This document shows, piece after piece, positions 40,881-44,030 of a stretch of DNA of 44,030 bases. The stretch's first letter is position 1. Every line of letters starts with the position of its first letter. The stretch spans positions 1-44,030 of the forward strand of contig DATIBT010000024.1 in NCBI GenBank assembly GCA_035457345.1, given 5' to 3'. This DNA is from DASTDY01 sp035457345. Lineage in GTDB: Bacteria > Patescibacteriota > Saccharimonadia > Saccharimonadales > EFPC-124. A program made the translations under genes and the position numbers. The notes under the pieces are model-generated. The model made no database searches. It saw only the letters and a list, made by a program, of their open reading frames with translations, and was not told the DNA's origin.

Positions 40881-41188
40881 CCTCCAAGGGGTTATCCTTT
40901 CCACTCAGGCCGGCCAAGGTCACAAAAGTGACTTGGCCTTCGCGTCCTTCGGACCAGCTCAGCCTTCGTAAGAAGGGATAACACCCATGGCGGCTACCGC
41001 TATGCGGAGTCTCACCTGCAAACGACTAGCTCCGCAACTTGCGAAGCCGCCTCGCCAGGTGTTACCCCTCCTGAAGAGTGTGCCCTTCCCGGGCTAAGTG
41101 GAGCGACTGTCCCTGTCGCGGAACGTCTCTGAAGGAGGGGTAATCCTGCGGGGCGGGGGTGTTTAAGCAGAAGGATAACCCCTTGAGG
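40881..41188. ncRNA. Candidate structured RNA between pyrH and smpB
   Basis: No plausible gene over 320 bases. Ends pair strongly: CAAGGGGTTATCCTT (40885-40899) with AAGGATAACCCCTTG (41171-41185), extended to 18 bp with one bulge. Inside lie GGCGGCT / AGCCGCC (40989-41051) enclosing GCGGAG / CTCCGC (41004-41035), and TTACCCCTCC / GGAGGGGTAA (41062-41143) enclosing GCGAC / GTCGC. The strand cannot be decided. RNase P, SRP, 6S and tmRNA signatures were looked for and not found, although smpB adjoins. It may be a divergent version of one of these or a new RNA. Confidence 0.55.
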
Positions 41189-41194
41189 GTTCTA

Positions 41195-41662
41195 TCAGCC
41201 AGCCCTAGTCGCCAGCATCCGTTTATTTTCGCGCTCAATGTCGCGTTTTTTTATTGCTTCGCGTTTGTCGTATTTTTTCCGGCCCTTAGCCGTGGTAATG
41301 GTCAGTTTTATAAACCGTGTGCGGGTGGTCATGCTGAGCGGCACAATGGTGAGTCCCTGGTCTTTTGCTTCTTGGAGCATTGCAATTTCGCGTTTTTTGG
41401 CGAGTAGCTTGCGCGCGCCAGTATCGACAGTACGCTCGCTGTGTCCCGGACGGCTGTGCAGCACCGAAAAAGATGCATTTATCAGCCATAGTTCGCCAGC
41501 TTTTATAGTGACGTAGCTCCCCTTTAAGCTGACTTGGCCGCTGCGGGCAGCTTTTACCTCGGCGCCGGTAAGGGCTATGCCCACGCTAAATTGGTCACGA
41601 ATGTCGTAATCGTGACGCGCGCGGCGGTTTATTACCAGTGCTTCGGGTTGCTTTTTGGCCAT
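41195..41662 (-). CDS. smpB: SsrA-binding protein
   Basis: 155 residues from the ATG at 41662, which lies 11 bases after TACAAT with no SD (leaderless or nearly so); a start three codons earlier is possible. INRRARHDYDI, GIALTGAEVKAARSGQVSLKGSYV, RDxKLL-type helix (GARKLLAKKREI) and RFIKLTITTAKGRKKYDKREAIKKRD are diagnostic. It binds tmRNA to rescue stalled ribosomes, so a tmRNA must exist elsewhere or in disguised form. Confidence 0.95.
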   Translation of the reverse strand: MAKKQPEALVINRRARHDYDIRDQFSVGIALTGAEVKAARSGQVSLKGSYVTIKAGELWLINASFSVLHSRPGHSERTVDTGARKLLAKKREIAMLQEAKDQGLTIVPLSMTTRTRFIKLTITTAKGRKKYDKREAIKKRDIERENKRMLATRAG

Positions 41663-41673
41663 AACTGGCATCC

Positions 41674-41732
41674 ATTGTACCGCATCTTACAGATATGGCA
41701 CAATTGCTACAGAAATTATTAGATGGTATAAT
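41674..41732. promoter_or_regulatory. Back-to-back promoters of smpB and unit G
   Basis: Minus strand: TTGTGC (41698-41703 plus coordinates), 18 bases, TACAAT (41674-41679). Plus strand: TTGCTA (41704-41709), 17 bases, TATAAT (41727-41732). The two -35 elements touch, so the genes may compete for polymerase. Confidence 0.65.
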
Positions 41733-41771
41733 ATGTTAGTTGGAACTCGCACTATTTCAAGGAGGTATACA

Positions 41772-42347
41772 TTGTACCCCGTGGCGCCTCACCGGAGCCG
41801 ACGCATCGCGACGCTTCCCAATGCTCTTTCGGTAATTGCCCTGTTGCTCGGCCTGGCGGGGCTGTGGCGTGGTTGGTTCGCCGACGACATGTACGCCGCC
41901 GTTCTCTGTGGCCTCATTGGCGGGGCCCTGTGCGTTCTGGACGGCATGGTTGCCAACTGGACGAGTCAGCACACCGAACTCGGCGACAAGCAACTCCAGC
42001 CGCTGGCCGGCCTGACGCTCAGCGTTAGTGTGGTGGGCACGCTGGTGTTGCAGGGCTACTGGCCCTTGTGGGTGGCAATTGTGCTGGCGGGCATCGCGGT
42101 GTTCCTCCAGATCATCAGCGTCTTCGCCGACCGTATGCCGAGGCTCAAGCGTCATCAGTTCTGGCTGCATCCGATGTACGCCAACATCGTGCTCTACGTG
42201 GCGTTGACTGCTCTGCTTCAGGCCTACGCTGACCCACACTACCGCACGCCGGTGTACATCGGCGCGGTTACGCTGGCGGTCGTGTTGGTCGCCGTGCGTT
42301 GGCCGCGCTATAAGGAGTGGTTCGCTGGGCCTGCCGGCCAGTGGTGA
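41772..42347 (+). CDS. Catalytically degenerate CDP-alcohol-phosphatidyltransferase-like membrane protein (unit G)
   Basis: 191 residues from a TTG at 41772, six bases after AAGGAGG. Five to six hydrophobic segments. The region CVLDGMVANWTSQHTELG followed by LQPLAGLTLSVSVVG aligns with the DxxDGxxAR...GxxxDxxxD signature of CDP-alcohol phosphatidyltransferases (LQPLAG against LDPLAD), but only one of four Asp remains: the first is Cys, the last two are Gln and Gly. The enzyme fold is probably kept without catalysis. GC-rich, insulated unit. Confidence 0.5.
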   Translation: MYPVAPHRSRRIATLPNALSVIALLLGLAGLWRGWFADDMYAAVLCGLIGGALCVLDGMVANWTSQHTELGDKQLQPLAGLTLSVSVVGTLVLQGYWPLWVAIVLAGIAVFLQIISVFADRMPRLKRHQFWLHPMYANIVLYVALTALLQAYADPHYRTPVYIGAVTLAVVLVAVRWPRYKEWFAGPAGQW

Positions 42348-42359
42348 GCTAGCCGGAAG

Positions 42360-42408
42360 AGAGATGGTCCCTGAACGTACTGTGCAAGTACGGGAGGGGA
42401 CCTCTTTC
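42360..42408 (+). terminator. Terminator of unit G
   Basis: AGAG-at-GGTCCC pairs with GGGGACC-TCTTT, with an inner GTAC-tgtgcaa-GTAC hairpin, followed by a T-rich tract. Confidence 0.7.
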
Positions 42409-42427
42409 ATTTATATTATTTTTATTT

Positions 42428-42461
42428 TATAATATTTTCTTAAGATTGCACGAATCCGTGC
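42428..42461 (+). promoter_or_regulatory. -10 box and leader hairpin of unit H
   Basis: TATAAT at 42428-42433 in an AT-rich tract, no clear -35. The leader then forms GCACG-aatc-CGTGC (42448-42461) before the SD CGGAGG. Confidence 0.5.
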
Positions 42462-42488
42462 TTTCTCGTTCGACCGACGGAGGTCATG

Positions 42489-43205
42489 ATGGAACGTCTC
42501 AAGCCGCGGCTGTATCTGCCGCCGGCGGTGCGTCTGGACGCTCCCGAACTGGGCTGGCTGCTCAACCGGCAGCCGTGGCTGCTGGTGCTCATGCCCGGCC
42601 TGCTCACGTTTGGAGTGCTTTTCGTGCTCGCGCTCCTGCTTGAGGGGCGCCTGATCAATCCCCTGGATCAGTACGCCGGAGTTTTTCCCGGCGACCTGTT
42701 CCTGTGGCTGGGGATGGGCTCCGCGCTCATGCTCGTCTCGCACCACTTCGACTACTCCAGCAGTACTATCTGGTACGAGAGTCTGCGGTGGAAGGTGCTC
42801 TGTGTGCTTGTCGCACTGGGCATGGGCTCCCTGTTGACTGGTGCCGAGGTGCATGCCATGCGGACCAACCCGCACGGTGCGGCTACCTACACAACGGCCC
42901 AGTTCTGGAGCCCAACGCATCTGGCGCACACGATCATCGTGCCGCTCATGGCCTACATCACCATGCGGGTATTGTGGCCGGCGCTGTTCTGTGCCCGGAC
43001 AAGGTACTCACGCTGGGTGCTTGTACTCAAGGTCTTAGCCGTGACGGGCTATCTGGGCTGGGTGTTCTGCGCAATCGTGCTGGATAACTTCGTTCTCCCG
43101 CGCCCTAATCTTGCCAATGTTCACCCGTTGGACGGTGGCTGGTTCGGAGGCTGGTGGCCGGATGTGTGGCGGAGTTTCATACCCAAGCCGCTCTTCGACC
43201 TCTGA
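42489..43205 (+). CDS. Multi-pass membrane protein (unit H)
   Basis: 238 residues from the ATG at 42489, five bases after GGAGG; the ATG three bases earlier is too close. Five or six hydrophobic segments (about 27-50, 66-84, 98-116, 140-165, 175-197) and a Trp/Gly-rich C-terminal stretch (DGGWFGGWWPDVWRSF). Two His-Asp pairs (HHFDY, NVHPLD) might bind metal, which is speculation. No family recognised. GC-rich with its own promoter, hairpin leader and terminator. Confidence 0.68.
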   Translation: MERLKPRLYLPPAVRLDAPELGWLLNRQPWLLVLMPGLLTFGVLFVLALLLEGRLINPLDQYAGVFPGDLFLWLGMGSALMLVSHHFDYSSSTIWYESLRWKVLCVLVALGMGSLLTGAEVHAMRTNPHGAATYTTAQFWSPTHLAHTIIVPLMAYITMRVLWPALFCARTRYSRWVLVLKVLAVTGYLGWVFCAIVLDNFVLPRPNLANVHPLDGGWFGGWWPDVWRSFIPKPLFDL

Positions 43206-43242
43206 GCCCATGAGGGTGGAAGCACTGACTGTATGGTCGAAT

Positions 43243-43284
43243 GGCCGCTCACAATGGGGATTTCCCCGGCGCGAGCGGCCTTTT
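43243..43284 (+). terminator. Terminator of unit H
   Basis: GGCCGCTC (43243-43250) pairs with GAGCGGCC (43273-43280) followed by TTTT; GGGG-attt-CCCC forms in the loop. Confidence 0.8.
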
Positions 43285-43287
43285 GAT

Positions 43288-43316
43288 TTGTATAAGGTAA
43301 ATTTTTATTGTATAAA
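43288..43316 (+). promoter_or_regulatory. Promoter of unit I
   Basis: TTGTAT at 43288-43293, 17 bases, TATAAA at 43311-43316. It begins within four bases of the end of the previous terminator tract. The SD lies inside the palindrome GCACCTGGAGGTGC (43333-43346), which could mask it. Confidence 0.6.
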
Positions 43317-43347
43317 CATTACAACTGCAACCGCACCTGGAGGTGCT

Positions 43348-43833
43348 ATGTCTACAAACAACATGAGACGGGGACGCGGCGCAGCGTTCCTAATGGTGCT
43401 ATCGGTCATTGCCGCGGCTGCCATAATCGGCTATGCGGCTATGAGTTGGGAGCCTAAGCTAGGCTTCATCATCACTGGTGCAGCCTGTGCATTGAGCGGC
43501 TTGCATTTTTTGGTCGATACTGAGCGACACGGCGAAGAAGACGCTGTCTTGGGCGACTGGGCCTTCGGACTCGGCGCCTGCGCTGCATTCCTGTTCGCGG
43601 GCCGCTGGTGGTGGGGAGTGCTTGCACTCATCGTCTTTGCCGCTGTGAGTGTGTTCATTATGTGGAGTTCCTACAACAAATCTGCTGCGTTCGGTGCGCT
43701 CTCTCTGGGCGTGCTTGTGGCGGCAATCTGTGTTGTTTGGACCTACGGCGTTGCGCCACTGCCGCTAGTGATTGCCTTCGCCATAGCCTTTGTGCACATG
43801 CTCCTATTCGGCTTGCGACTGATCCACATTTAG
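43348..43833 (+). CDS. Multi-pass membrane protein (unit I)
   Basis: 161 residues from the ATG at 43348, just after GGAGGTG. A basic N-terminus (MSTNNMRRGRG) is followed by about six hydrophobic segments and the C-terminus LLFGLRLIHI, which recalls the PLIHI end of the protein at 38293, the only visible similarity. No family recognised. Insulated by promoter and terminator like its neighbours, somewhat less GC-biased than units G and H. Confidence 0.68.
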   Translation: MSTNNMRRGRGAAFLMVLSVIAAAAIIGYAAMSWEPKLGFIITGAACALSGLHFLVDTERHGEEDAVLGDWAFGLGACAAFLFAGRWWWGVLALIVFAAVSVFIMWSSYNKSAAFGALSLGVLVAAICVVWTYGVAPLPLVIAFAIAFVHMLLFGLRLIHI

Positions 43834-43834
43834 G

Positions 43835-43882
43835 GACAAACCGGGCCCCCTCCCATGCCGGGAGCCAGGGCCCGTTTGTCAT
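43835..43882 (+). terminator. Terminator of unit I
   Basis: GACAAAC and GGGCCC pair with GGGCCC and GTTTGTC (13 bp with one bulge), with CTCCC / GGGAG in the loop. Confidence 0.75.
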
Positions 43883-43901
43883 TTCTGATACACTGTATCT
43901 A

Positions 43902-44030
43902 ATGATAAAAGTAAATATGATCTCTGAAAGCACCTTTACAGTGCAGGGGCATGGCGTGCATACAGCCTTTTTAGAAATGACTCATGCCCTCGAAAATAGC
44001 GGCGAAGCAAACGTGGTAGTCAATAAGTTT
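43902..44030 (+). CDS. N-terminal part of a family 4 glycosyltransferase
   Basis: 43 residues to the window edge: MIKVNMISESTFTVQGHGVH then TAFLEMTHALENSGEANVVVNKF. The GHGVHTAFLEM pattern is typical of GT4 diacylglycerol glucosyltransferases, which make membrane glycolipids from UDP-glucose. TACACT (43889-43894) ends seven bases before the ATG, with no SD, so the mRNA is probably leaderless. Confidence 0.7.
   Translation, partial: MIKVNMISESTFTVQGHGVHTAFLEMTHALENSGEANVVVNKF

Noticed and set aside
40881..41188. tmRNA (ssrA), because smpB adjoins and GCAAACGAC occurs
   Set aside because: No tRNA-like end (no TTCGA T-loop, no CCA) on either strand, and the tag-like 9-mer is followed at once by TAG. 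Kept only as an unknown RNA.
38293..43833. Homology of the proteins at 38293 and 43348 from their shared ...LIHI end
   Set aside because: Only four to five residues match and the rest does not align; kept as a remark in the entries.

Overview
The window looks like a chromosomal stretch of a Patescibacteria (CPR) genome, most likely Candidatus Saccharibacteria (TM7). This is inferred from gene content: a sortase with DUF3048, DUF4367 and PEGA envelope proteins, and small compact genes around gltX, pyrH, smpB and an exonuclease III. TGA acts as a stop, so this is the standard code. Many ordinary genes have a -10 hexamer ending about 6-8 nt before the ATG and no Shine-Dalgarno (SD) sequence, which points to leaderless mRNAs. 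A second class of genes is visibly GC-richer, has strong SD sequences, hairpin leaders and its own terminators, and encodes unrecognised membrane proteins.

Layout. 1-1112: two GC-rich units (a 5'-partial gene on the minus strand and a four-helix membrane protein on the plus strand). 1177-7722: a small membrane protein, a beta-helix surface protein, a YciI-like protein, two NUDIX hydrolases, two glycosyltransferases and a phosphatase-kinase fusion. 7845-21788: two tandem serine-recombinase elements stacked at the 3' end of a tRNA-Glu gene. 22078-25093: a DUF3048 / histidine kinase / response regulator operon. 25131-28328: a 32-residue microprotein, gltX and two tandem membrane-protein units. 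28333-41662: envelope proteins, a large ATP-grasp protein, sortase, tRNA-Leu, a structured RNA ending in a hammerhead ribozyme, exonuclease III, pyrH, a second structured RNA and smpB. 41674-43882: three more insulated GC-rich membrane-protein units. 43902-end: the start of a glycosyltransferase.

The mobile region is a defence island. Element 1 (7845-13540) carries a terminase-small-subunit-like gene, then a translationally coupled four-gene operon: a YwgA/Panacea-like protein, a membrane protein, a PD-(D/E)XK nuclease-like protein, and a protein with a tRNA-guanine-transglycosylase-like zinc signature. I do not recognise this combination. Element 2 (13529-21788) carries a Type III CBASS operon (CD-NTase, HORMA, TRIP13-like ATPase) whose effector appears to be a two-helix membrane protein with a single CARF-like domain, plus an OLD/AAA15-type ATPase. 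Each element also has a small membrane-protein gene behind the same roughly 195-nt structured leader RNA, with stem covariation between the two copies. The element 2 recombinase is split by a -1 frame change at a textbook slippery heptamer.

The most unusual RNA signals are: a complete type III hammerhead at 37398-37446 closing a roughly 270-nt structured transcript; the shared element leader; a 308-nt RNA-like region with an 18-bp closing stem between pyrH and smpB; and complementary 5'-leader / 3'-terminator-loop pairs, with covariation, around two tandem membrane-protein genes.
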